Source: an uncultured Christensenellaceae bacterium
Lineage (GTDB): Bacteria > Bacillota > Clostridia > Christensenellales > Borkfalkiaceae
Direction: 5' to 3'
Assembly: GCA_910586655.1 (NCBI GenBank)
Contig: CAJUIR010000001.1
Coordinates: 62,001-126,000 of the forward strand
DNA: 64,000 nt
A model generated the notes under the pieces. It worked only from the letters and a program-made list of their open reading frames with translations. It was not told where the DNA came from and searched no databases. Of this stretch, positions 1 through 7,059 are shown in pieces. Numbering within the stretch: position 1 is the stretch's first letter; each line of letters starts with the position of its first letter. The translations under genes and the position numbers were made by a program.

Positions 1-14
1 TTTTGCCATAATCT

Positions 15-1457
15 TCACTCCCTTTTGTTGCGTTTGATAGAATTTTTAATGCCTTTTGCCGTACCGCTCGCTGCCTTCGCAGGAAGCGACAAAAGCCATT
101 TCAAAAACTCATATAACAATTTCAAAAGAAAGATTACCGCTATAATCGCTAATACAATTTGCCACCAAGTTAAACCGGCTTTATCCGTAGTTGTTTGCGA
201 AGGATGAGTTATGTCATGTAAAATATCCATAGGAGACATAACAACCGGTATTACCGTAGAAACATTATTTTTAGAAAAAGTCAAATCAATAATGTCGAAA
301 TTGAGATAAACATATTCTTGCGCCAAATAGCAATTCGTATCGCTATCGGTCTTATAAACCATTTGAGGAGCACCTGTTGCTACATTATGTCCAACCTTAC
401 TCCAATGCGCCTCCATCGCCTCGGCAGACACATAATCATCTACTGCATAACGTATAAGATATATCTCGTTATCTTCTTTATTATCATCATAAAATTTCTT
501 AAATTCTGCTACGTCGGATTGTGCAATATATAACTTATTGCTTATACCTTGAACGTTCAATTCAGATTCTCCGTTGTAATAAAGAAAATCTGAATCCACT
601 ACTCTATGGATTGCTTCTTTTCCCTCATAAACAGTGGAAGGGGTCGTTGTTGAAGTTCCACATAATTTTTGCCACCAATTTTGACTAATTACCACAGTCG
701 TTAATGGTTGCGTAACCGATTCTGAATTGTAATCAAAATACGTATAAGAATCTGCTACCCATGAAAATAATGAAGCAGCATAACGTTCCGCGACAAGAGA
801 TTCATCACCGCCAACGTTATTGCTAGTATACCAATTCATATACGTTTTTAAGACTTCCCACGAAAGGTCATATGTATCGGCATCACCATTTGTAGCCTTT
901 AATATATAATTCAACCGACTGAACGTTTTATCGTTCGGATAGTAATCGGCACATTCTTTGGCATTGTTATAAATCCAATCGGTATTACCAATTCCGTCTG
1001 CACGAATTAAACAATCGAAATCAGAACTATTTTCTTCCCAATAGCCAATATCTACGCCGAGCATGGACATAAATTCATTATAATAAGAATCATTACCCGT
1101 GACAAAAATTTCACTTGTAAGTGCTTTCAGATATTCGCCACGAATGCGGGTCATTAACCCGTATTCTTCTGTAACATTCTTCGGAACGGCAAAATATACA
1201 CTACTTAAACAATCATGTGTAAATTGTGTTTTTCCGTTAATGCCCTCGGGAATAAAATAAGTTGTATGTACGTCTAATGACAAATACTTATCGAATCCGT
1301 CAACTTTACACGATAGGGTATCGGTCTCTGCGAGTTCTGAACCATATCCTTTCGCATACCCACTGTAAGTATAAATATCCGCAACAGTGTATTCCGTTAT
1401 TGTTCCTTTTACAGATAATTCAATTCCGCTATCCAGCACGATATGCGCGTTGTTCAC
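15..1457 (-). CDS. Element protein with C-terminal membrane anchor, probably lacking its N-terminus
   Basis: I do not recognise the family. The 480-residue protein is acidic and rich in Tyr, Asp, Ser and Thr over residues 1-425. It then has one long hydrophobic segment (about 429-458, starting TWWQIVLAIIAVIF) and a basic tail of about 22 residues. This is the layout of a surface protein held by a C-terminal anchor, as in minor coat proteins of filamentous phages, but that role is inference. There is no signal peptide. The reading frame opens at a GTG two codons after an in-frame TGA, and the protein begins inside what looks like a beta-rich extracellular domain. The start overlaps the end of the 92-residue gene by 29 bases. 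A 5' truncation joined to a truncated neighbour is therefore plausible. It shares strand and context with the Rep gene. Confidence 0.6.
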   Translation of the reverse strand: MNNAHIVLDSGIELSVKGTITEYTVADIYTYSGYAKGYGSELAETDTLSCKVDGFDKYLSLDVHTTYFIPEGINGKTQFTHDCLSSVYFAVPKNVTEEYGLMTRIRGEYLKALTSEIFVTGNDSYYNEFMSMLGVDIGYWEENSSDFDCLIRADGIGNTDWIYNNAKECADYYPNDKTFSRLNYILKATNGDADTYDLSWEVLKTYMNWYTSNNVGGDESLVAERYAASLFSWVADSYTYFDYNSESVTQPLTTVVISQNWWQKLCGTSTTTPSTVYEGKEAIHRVVDSDFLYYNGESELNVQGISNKLYIAQSDVAEFKKFYDDNKEDNEIYLIRYAVDDYVSAEAMEAHWSKVGHNVATGAPQMVYKTDSDTNCYLAQEYVYLNFDIIDLTFSKNNVSTVIPVVMSPMDILHDITHPSQTTTDKAGLTWWQIVLAIIAVIFLLKLLYEFLKWLLSLPAKAASGTAKGIKNSIKRNKRE

Positions 1458-1707
1458 GTGTCAAGGAAACTTCGTTACCGTTATCATCGGTCTTAAATTC
1501 GCCACTATTCGTTACCTTAACACCCATTCCGAGTTCAGCAGCATATTTCGTCGCCTTACCAGACGGATTTAACAATGTTGTTTTTGTTCCGTCCTTAAAC
1601 TCTACGGTCGTACCGCTTTTTGCAACTTTGCCCGATTTCGTTTTGTTACCCCACGAAAAAGGCGTTTTCGACTTAACGTCATCCTTGCTTCTTTTTACAA
1701 ATGCCAT
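1429..1707 (-). CDS. Small basic element protein, hypothetical
   Basis: This 92-residue protein is rich in Lys, Gly and Thr, with no membrane segment and no recognised catalytic motif. It begins MAFVKRSKDDVKSK and ends EQRAYRAG. A basic composition next to a Rep gene would suit a DNA-binding or structural protein of a small replicon, but nothing in the sequence proves either. It starts 48 bases downstream of the rep stop in the same direction, so it is probably in the same transcript. Its last 29 bases overlap the 480-residue frame, and the abrupt end may be a truncation made by an internal deletion. Confidence 0.55.
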   Translation of the reverse strand: MAFVKRSKDDVKSKTPFSWGNKTKSGKVAKSGTTVEFKDGTKTTLLNPSGKATKYAAELGMGVKVTNSGEFKTDDNGNEVSLTREQRAYRAG

Positions 1708-1754
1708 ATTTCTTTTACCTCGCTTGATTTATTTCGTACGGCATGGCTTGCCGT

Positions 1755-2846
1755 TTACGACTGAATTTTTAACTGCACCGCTTGTCCGTCAAAAGGGGAA
1801 GCCGTTGATACTTCGCAAATCTTCCCGAACAATGCGCCGAAATCTGTCTTTTTTTCCTTTTTCGTTTCTACTTCCGCGAGTTCGTTCTTAAATACTCGTG
1901 CGCCACCTTTCGGACACCCGTCCGTGCCGATTTCCTCGTACACCGAAATTTCTTCTTTTGTAACTTCAACATAACACCCGATTCGGCGATATAATTGAAT
2001 TAACGAATCATGCGAATTTCCAAATTGAATACGATACCAATACCGCAAAGGAACGGAAGAAGTAATTACAATCAATGCACCGTTGAAAACTTTATTCTGA
2101 AATCGACTTTGTACGCTTGATACAGTATTGTTATCAAGAATTTTCAATAAATCCTCGAACTCAAACGATTTATCGCGCAAATCGTCCAATATCATTGCTT
2201 TTTGTCCGAGGTAGTCTTGAAATGGATCGTTCGAGGAACTTGATACGCAATAATCATAGCCCATGCTATTAAGCAACTTTTTCGCATAATACGTTTTGCC
2301 CGTACCGCCTTTACCGCAGATAAACATTACTTCAAGTTTTCTGTCCGTCTGCAAAGTTAGCCAACGGCATTGCAATTTCCACAATTTTTCTAACTGCGAA
2401 AACGCGCTTGCTTTTTCAGACACCGGTAATGAATTAACATATTCAAGTTGTCGAGCGTAACTGTAATTTTCAAAATCACCGAGGATTTTTGCATTTTTGA
2501 TTTCCGTCTGAAAATCAAAATTTGCAATAACTTCGGAAGGGGAGTATTGATACTTATTTTGTTGAGTATCATTACTGTGCGTAAGATATTCAAGAACAGA
2601 AGTTTTACGCCCCTTAACACGTTCAACTTGCGACTCTTGCAAACCGAACCACTCGCCAACTTGCTTTGTGTCTACGCCCGAATTACCAAAATTGAGATAT
2701 ATTGTCCAATGTGGACTTTGCCCTAAATCTTTATCATGCAAGATATAAGCATATTGTTTAATTGTTTTATGCGATTTAATAATATCGCCAACGTTACCTT
2801 TGAAAAACTCTACATTCGAGGTAACTAAACATTGTTTCAAATACAT
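1755..2846 (-). CDS. rep: CRESS-type replication initiator (HUH endonuclease plus SF3 helicase)
   Basis: This is a rolling-circle replication initiator of 363 residues. The N-terminal nuclease half has CLVTS (6-10, motif I position), a metal-binding motif II read as PHWTIYLNF (45-53) and the catalytic tyrosine motif YLTH (87-90) followed by a KYQY segment, as in Rep_2-type plasmid initiators. The second His of the HUH motif is Thr, comparable to the HUQ variant of circoviruses. The C-terminal half is a superfamily 3 helicase: Walker A GKGGTGKT (178-185), Walker B MILDD (218-222) and a motif-C position VITSS (260-264). Nuclease plus SF3 helicase in one chain is the CRESS-DNA virus/pCRESS plasmid architecture, known also in integrated Firmicutes elements. 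The iteron/hairpin region lies directly upstream. Key motifs are intact, so the protein may be active. Confidence 0.85.
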   Translation of the reverse strand: MYLKQCLVTSNVEFFKGNVGDIIKSHKTIKQYAYILHDKDLGQSPHWTIYLNFGNSGVDTKQVGEWFGLQESQVERVKGRKTSVLEYLTHSNDTQQNKYQYSPSEVIANFDFQTEIKNAKILGDFENYSYARQLEYVNSLPVSEKASAFSQLEKLWKLQCRWLTLQTDRKLEVMFICGKGGTGKTYYAKKLLNSMGYDYCVSSSSNDPFQDYLGQKAMILDDLRDKSFEFEDLLKILDNNTVSSVQSRFQNKVFNGALIVITSSVPLRYWYRIQFGNSHDSLIQLYRRIGCYVEVTKEEISVYEEIGTDGCPKGGARVFKNELAEVETKKEKKTDFGALFGKICEVSTASPFDGQAVQLKIQS

Positions 2847-3036
2847 TTTTAACCCCTTGATTTGAAACAGACCGATTTTGCCCGTTTTTGCACCTTTTGC
2901 CCGAGCCGCTTGGACAAGCCCCAGCGGCTCGGCGGCTATTCCCTATTATATAGGGCGGTGTTTATAGCCTCTCATCTTGCACCTTTTGCACCTTTTGCCT
3001 AACTCTTTTATCCGTCATGACTATTGAGTACAATCC
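2847..3036. other. Putative rolling-circle origin: iterons and two hairpins
   Basis: The gap between rep and the SSB-like gene is dense in repeats. TGCACCTTTTGC occurs at 2889-2900 and again as two head-to-tail overlapping copies at 2978-2998. A perfect 10-bp stem (CCGAGCCGCT, 2901-2910, with 2923-2932) has a 12-base loop. A second stem CCCTAT/ATAGGG (2941-2946 with 2950-2955) has a 3-base loop. Iterons beside a hairpin, next to a CRESS-type rep, are what a double-strand origin recognised by Rep looks like. The nick site is not identified. Confidence 0.6.
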
Positions 3037-3303
3037 TTAAAAGGGGTCGTTTCCGTCATGAGGCACGACGTTAGGCTTATGCGTTCCGTTCTCCGTCTTT
3101 TCAGGAAGAAGTTCAGCAAAGGCTTTCAAGACTTCTTTTCTGCCTGCATATTGAGAATCTTTCCCGGCCTCGTTAGCGAAGAAACACACTTGAATCGGGA
3201 TTAAGGCGTCGCCGCAACGAACATAAAAATTCGTGTACTGCTTTTCTCTTCCCTCTTTGTCGGTGTACTTGCCGACCTTCTTCAACAACTCTACTTGTGC
3301 CAT
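3037..3303 (-). CDS. Small SSB-like protein of the element
   Basis: This is an 88-residue protein with a good ribosome binding site (AAGGAG) before ATG. It starts MAQVELLKKVGKYTDKEGRE, has a YTNFYVRCGD-like strand pattern that fits a small OB-fold, and ends in the acidic/aromatic tip HDGNDPF, reminiscent of the DDDIPF tip of bacterial SSB. Its size is that of the single-strand-binding gene V proteins of filamentous phages (about 87 residues). A role in coating single-stranded replication intermediates made by the adjacent Rep is therefore likely, but the family assignment rests on size, tip and context only. It is the first gene of the element's minus-strand operon. Confidence 0.55.
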   Translation of the reverse strand: MAQVELLKKVGKYTDKEGREKQYTNFYVRCGDALIPIQVCFFANEAGKDSQYAGRKEVLKAFAELLPEKTENGTHKPNVVPHDGNDPF

Positions 3304-3319
3304 AATAGTTACTCCTTTT

Positions 3320-3359
3320 GGCTATACGCCATAAAATTTATTTACAAAGGCTATACGCC
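3320..3359. repeat. Pair of 11-bp direct repeats before the element operon
   Basis: GGCTATACGCC occurs at 3320-3330 and at 3349-3359, 29 bp apart start to start, about three helical turns. Each copy is itself nearly palindromic. The pair flanks AT-rich DNA directly upstream of the SSB-like gene, so it could be an operator or a Rep or integrase binding site. Its function is unknown. Confidence 0.6.
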
Positions 3360-3370
3360 GTTGTATCGAA

Positions 3371-3438
3371 TAGTGGGAACGGCAGGAATCGAACCTGCGT
3401 ATGTTTATCGTCCAAGAAAAAACATGCCTTTCATTCCC
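3371..3438 (-). pseudogene. tRNA-like segment without D-arm
   Basis: On the minus strand a perfect T-arm (5-bp stem GCAGG/CCTGC and loop TTCGATT, 3382-3398) is followed by CGTTCCC plus A (3381-3374), then CTA instead of CCA. The 3' acceptor strand can pair over 7 bp (one G-T) with GGGAATG at 3438-3432. Only 33 bases lie between acceptor and T-arm: a possible anticodon-like hairpin, but no D-arm. GGGAATG also pairs perfectly with CATTCCC at 3450-3444 in a competing hairpin. It may be a decayed tRNA at an integration boundary, or an element-encoded tRNA-like structure. It is not a normal tRNA gene. Confidence 0.4.
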
Positions 3439-3554
3439 GAAGGGGGAATGGCTACAATGCCGCCACTCACGGCAAAAAAAATGCGACTGCAACCGAAATG
3501 TTGCAATCACATTATAAAATAACAATATTATATGTTATGCCAACGGCAGATTTA

Positions 3555-3583
3555 TTGACAACCCCCGAAAAATAGTTTATAAT
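3555..3583 (+). promoter_or_regulatory. Consensus sigma-A promoter for valS
   Basis: TTGACA (3555-3560), a 17-bp spacer and TATAAT (3578-3583) match the consensus perfectly. The predicted start is near 3590, giving a leader of about 25 bases before valS. That leader is too short for a T-box, so valS does not appear to be under tRNA-sensing control here. Confidence 0.85.
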
Positions 3584-3615
3584 TATTTTGTATTACGTTT
3601 TTTTGGGAAAGAACT

Positions 3616-6240
3616 ATGAAAGAGATGCAAACGACTTATAATCCTAAGGATTTTGAAGAACGGATTTATGCGGAATGGATGAAAAAAGACTGTTTCCGCG
3701 CGGAAATCGATCCTCATAAAGTTCCTTTTACCGTGATGATGCCCCCGCCCAACGTAACGGGGCAACTTCATATGGGACATGCGATGGATGAAACCATGCA
3801 GGATATCTTGGTCAGGTTTAAACGGATGCAGGGTTATTCCGCTCTTTGGCTTCCGGGCGTCGATCATGCGGCGCTTGCAACGGAAGTAAAGGTCGTTGAG
3901 CAAATCAGAAAAGAAGGTCTCACCAAAGAGGGGCTGGGCAGAGAGAAATTTTTACAGCGCGTTTGGGAGTGGAAAGAAAAATACGGCGGCAGAATCGTTG
4001 AACAACTGAAAAAACTCGGTTCCTCCTGCGATTGGTCGCGCCTTGCGTTTACCATGGACGAAAAATGTTCCCTTGCCGTGCGGGAAGCGTTTTTCAGATT
4101 ATATCAGCGCGGGCTTGTTTACCGCGGGAGCCGGATCATCAACTGGTGTCCCGGGTGTAAAACCGCTCTTTCCGATGTGGAAGTGGATTACTCGGAAGAT
4201 GCGGGGCATTTTTGGTATTTCAAGTATCCCGTAGAAGGAAGCGATCTGTTTATCACCATTGCGACGACGCGTCCCGAAACGATGCTCGGGGATACCGCCG
4301 TTGCCGTCAATCCGAATGATGAGCGCTATTCGCATTTAGTAGGGAAAACGTTATTGCTTCCGCTTACGTCGCGTAAAATTCCGCTGATTGCAGACGAGTA
4401 TGTCGAGCCGGAATTCGGCACGGGCGCGGTAAAAATTACGCCTGCGCACGATCCGAACGATTTTGAAGTCGGACTTCGCCATAATCTACCCTTGATTCGG
4501 GTCATGAACGACGACGGAACGATGAATGAACTTACGGGCGATTTTGCGGGACTGGACCGCTATGAAGCGAGAAAGCAAATTGTTTCTAAAATGGAATCGC
4601 TTGGGTTACTTGTCAAGATCCAACCGCACGTCCACAATGTGGGACACTGTTCGCGTTGCCGCGCTACGTTAGAACCCATTGTATCGAAACAGTGGTTTGT
4701 TAAAATGCAGCCGCTCGCAAAGCCTGCGATCGATGCGGTCATGAAGAATAAAACAAAATTTACGCCCGATCGTTTTTCTAAAATTTATTATAATTGGCTG
4801 GAAAATATCCGTGATTGGTGTATTTCGCGCCAACTTTGGTGGGGACATCGGATTCCCGTATGGTATTGCGAGGATTGCGGAGAAGAGATCTGTTCCGTGG
4901 ATACGCCTTCGGTTTGCCCGAAATGCGGCAGTGTGCGCTTGAAACAGGACGAAGACGTACTCGATACGTGGTTTTCTTCCGCGCTTTGGCCGTTTTCTAC
5001 TTTGGGATGGCCGAATAATACTCCGGATTTTAATTATTTTTACCCGACGGACGTTCTCGTGACGGGTTACGACATTATTCCGTTTTGGGTAATGCGCATG
5101 ATGTTTTCGGGCATCGAATATACCGAAAAAGTACCGTTCCGCGACGTGCTGATTCACGGTTTGGTGCGAGACGAGCAGGGGCGCAAAATGAGCAAATCGC
5201 TCGGAAACGGGATCGATCCGCTCGAAATAATCGAAAAATACGGAGCGGATTCGCTTCGTCTATCTCTTGTTACCGGTGTCGCGCCAGGGAACGATACACG
5301 TTTTACGGATACGAAAGTCGAGGCTTCGCGTAATTTTATCAACAAAGTTTGGAATGCCGCGCGGTTTGTCGTGATGAACGCGCAAGGCGCGGACGTTCCC
5401 GAAATTTCCGAAATTCGGTTACAGCCTGCCGACCGTTGGATCATTTCCCGTCTGCAATTGTGTATCCGCGAGGTGACGGTATCTCTTCAAAAATACGATC
5501 TGGGAATTGCGGCAGATAAATTGATCGACTTTACCTGGAACGATTTTTGCGACTGGTATATCGAACTTTCCAAACCCGCGCTTTACGGCGAGGACAAAGA
5601 GAAGAAACGTGCGACGCTGGGCGTTCTATTGTTTGTGCTGGAAAACATATTAAAACTCCTTCATCCGTTTATTCCGTTTGCGACGGAAGAAATTTATTCC
5701 TACTTGCCAAACGCGAAGGGGAATATCATTACTTCCGAATATCCGAGATATAACACGAAACTTTCTTATAAAAAGGAAGCAAAAGCCTTCGAAGGCATCA
5801 TAGATCTCATTAAAACCGTACGTGCAATGAAAGTTGACGTCAATTGTCCGCCTTCAAAGAAAGTTCATCTCTATCTTGTCAGCGAAGCGCACAGATTGAT
5901 TACCGTCAATAAAAATTCTATTCAGCGTTTGGCGGGGGCAAGCGAAATCGAGTTTCTCGAGAACGGTAGTAGCCTGCAAAAAACCGTTTCCAAAGTTTGT
6001 GAATTGGGTCAGATTTTTGTTCCGCTCGGAGAACTTGTCGATCTCGACGAAGAACGGATCAGATTGAAAAAAGAACTGGATCGTATTAAAAACGAAATTG
6101 CGCGTGCGGACGGCAAACTTTTGAATAAAAATTTTGTTGCGAAAGCGCCTAAAAAATTGGTAGAAGATGAACGAGCCAAAAAAGAAAAATATCTCGATAT
6201 GAAAGAAAAAATCGAGAAACAATTAAAAGCGTTGTTATAA
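3616..6240 (+). CDS. valS: Valyl-tRNA synthetase
   Basis: This enzyme charges tRNA-Val with valine using ATP. At 874 residues it has normal family length. Class I signatures are present: the HIGH variant HMGH in PPNVTGQLHMGHAM (about 50-60) and KMSKS in GRKMSKSLGNGIDP (about 525). A CP1 editing region lies between them. A Cys4 zinc-binding stretch (CEDCGEE...CPKCGS, about 417-440) precedes VLDTWFSSALWP, and the C-terminal coiled coil typical of ValRS (about 810-874) is present. The start is the ATG after GGGAAAG. It is transcribed alone from a consensus promoter and ends in an intrinsic terminator. Unlike many Firmicutes, folC does not follow it. Confidence 0.97.
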   Translation: MKEMQTTYNPKDFEERIYAEWMKKDCFRAEIDPHKVPFTVMMPPPNVTGQLHMGHAMDETMQDILVRFKRMQGYSALWLPGVDHAALATEVKVVEQIRKEGLTKEGLGREKFLQRVWEWKEKYGGRIVEQLKKLGSSCDWSRLAFTMDEKCSLAVREAFFRLYQRGLVYRGSRIINWCPGCKTALSDVEVDYSEDAGHFWYFKYPVEGSDLFITIATTRPETMLGDTAVAVNPNDERYSHLVGKTLLLPLTSRKIPLIADEYVEPEFGTGAVKITPAHDPNDFEVGLRHNLPLIRVMNDDGTMNELTGDFAGLDRYEARKQIVSKMESLGLLVKIQPHVHNVGHCSRCRATLEPIVSKQWFVKMQPLAKPAIDAVMKNKTKFTPDRFSKIYYNWLENIRDWCISRQLWWGHRIPVWYCEDCGEEICSVDTPSVCPKCGSVRLKQDEDVLDTWFSSALWPFSTLGWPNNTPDFNYFYPTDVLVTGYDIIPFWVMRMMFSGIEYTEKVPFRDVLIHGLVRDEQGRKMSKSLGNGIDPLEIIEKYGADSLRLSLVTGVAPGNDTRFTDTKVEASRNFINKVWNAARFVVMNAQGADVPEISEIRLQPADRWIISRLQLCIREVTVSLQKYDLGIAADKLIDFTWNDFCDWYIELSKPALYGEDKEKKRATLGVLLFVLENILKLLHPFIPFATEEIYSYLPNAKGNIITSEYPRYNTKLSYKKEAKAFEGIIDLIKTVRAMKVDVNCPPSKKVHLYLVSEAHRLITVNKNSIQRLAGASEIEFLENGSSLQKTVSKVCELGQIFVPLGELVDLDEERIRLKKELDRIKNEIARADGKLLNKNFVAKAPKKLVEDERAKKEKYLDMKEKIEKQLKALL

Positions 6241-6265
6241 ATTAGGATATAATAATGTTTAGATG

Positions 6266-6295
6266 ATTCCGCCAAAACCAGGCGGAATTTTTTTA
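6266..6295 (+). terminator. Intrinsic terminator of valS
   Basis: An 8-bp stem ATTCCGCC/GGCGGAAT with a 7-base loop is followed by seven T residues. Confidence 0.9.
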
Positions 6296-6325
6296 TTCCG
6301 ATCGATAAAAATTGCATTCAAACAT

Positions 6326-6378
6326 TTGACTTTCAAAAAAATATTTGGTAAAATATAAATCGATAAAAATTTATCGAT
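6326..6378 (+). promoter_or_regulatory. rex promoter with palindromic operator
   Basis: TTGACT (6326-6331), 17 bp and TAAAAT (6349-6354) form the promoter. Immediately downstream, at 6359-6378, lies a palindrome with 9-bp arms, ATCGATAAA and TTTATCGAT, covering the expected transcription start. The first 13 bases of it (ATCGATAAAAATT) recur at 6300-6312 just upstream of the -35 box, so two sites bracket the promoter. It differs from the usual Rex box (TTGTGAAATATTTCACAA type). Autoregulation by Rex or another repressor is inference. Confidence 0.65.
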
Positions 6379-6393
6379 ATAAAAAGAGGCATT

Positions 6394-7011
6394 ATGGGGA
6401 ATACGGATACAATTTCAAAAGCAACCGTTTCCCGTATGCCGGCGTATCTGCGTTACTTGAAAGGCGAAGCGGGAAAAGGGGTCGATTACGTTTCTTCTGC
6501 GGTCATTGCAAAGGATATGGGTTATTCCGCGGTCGGCGTACGAAAAGATCTTGCGATCATATCTTCCTTGCAAGGGAAGCCGCGCATGGGGTTTGGCGTC
6601 GCGCGGTTAATTGCGGATATCGAAAAATTTTTAGGTTATCACCGATGGACGAATGCCGTTGTGGTCGGTGCAGGCGGATTGGGTCGGGCGATCCTTTCCT
6701 ATGACGGATTTGATAATTACGGGATCCATATCGTAGCGGCGTTTGACAATGCGCCTTCTCAGATCGGCGCGATCGCGGGAAAGCCTGTATATCCGATGGA
6801 GCGGTTAAAAGAGATCGTGACGCGCAGCGGGGTGACGGCGGGCGTGTTGACCGTTCCGAGAGGAGCGGCGCAAGATGCATGCGATTGTATGATTGCGGCG
6901 GGGATTCGTTCGATTTTGAATTTTGCGCCCGTTTATTTACACGTACCCGACGGGGTCACGGTAAAGTATGAAGATTTGGCGGTTTCTCTTGCAGGATTAT
7001 GCAGTGAGTAA
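6394..7011 (+). CDS. rex: Redox-sensing transcriptional repressor Rex
   Basis: Rex binds DNA when NADH/NAD is low and lets go when NADH rises, so fermentation genes are switched on when reducing power accumulates. The 205-residue protein has an N-terminal winged helix (about 1-80, with SRMPAYLRYL and the recognition region YSAVGVRKDLA). The Rossmann domain follows, with the dinucleotide motif GAGGLGRA (about 91-98), and the C-terminal domain-swapping helix is present. It stands directly upstream of adhE (48-base gap) and near the [FeFe] hydrogenase, the usual Rex targets, so local control of ethanol and H2 formation is likely. Start: ATG after AAGAGGC. Confidence 0.93.
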   Translation: MGNTDTISKATVSRMPAYLRYLKGEAGKGVDYVSSAVIAKDMGYSAVGVRKDLAIISSLQGKPRMGFGVARLIADIEKFLGYHRWTNAVVVGAGGLGRAILSYDGFDNYGIHIVAAFDNAPSQIGAIAGKPVYPMERLKEIVTRSGVTAGVLTVPRGAAQDACDCMIAAGIRSILNFAPVYLHVPDGVTVKYEDLAVSLAGLCSE

Positions 7012-7059
7012 AACGGTTGATTCGAAATAAATATAGTAAATTCAATTTGGAGGACAAAT

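Larger units (their letters stand above)
3304..3554. other. Intergenic region at the right edge of the element
   Basis: There is no credible coding sequence here. Besides the 11-bp repeats and the tRNA-like segment, it holds a perfect 7-bp hairpin (3432-3450) and, at about 3513-3537, an AT-rich stretch that matches one arm of the palindromic repeat family also found at 40447-40495. The exact element end (att site) cannot be fixed because the left end is outside the window. Confidence 0.5.

Noticed and set aside
1262..1891. Plus-strand frame of 209 codons opposite the element genes
   Set aside because: It is antisense to two frames with better composition and direction, lacks a ribosome site and has no recognisable motif.
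3372..3470. Complete tRNA gene
   Set aside because: The T-arm and acceptor fit, but no D-arm exists, no standard seven-base anticodon loop with T33 can be drawn, and the 3' end reads CTA. It is reported only as a tRNA-like segment.
3295..3575. Short plus-strand coding frames in the intergenic region before valS
   Set aside because: They translate the antisense of the tRNA-like segment and give the artefactual peptides typical of that; they have no ribosome site.
3370..3615. T-box riboswitch before valS
   Set aside because: There is no AGGGTGGNACCGCG sequence or terminator, and the promoter leaves a leader of only about 25 bases. The tRNA-like bases are on the opposite strand.
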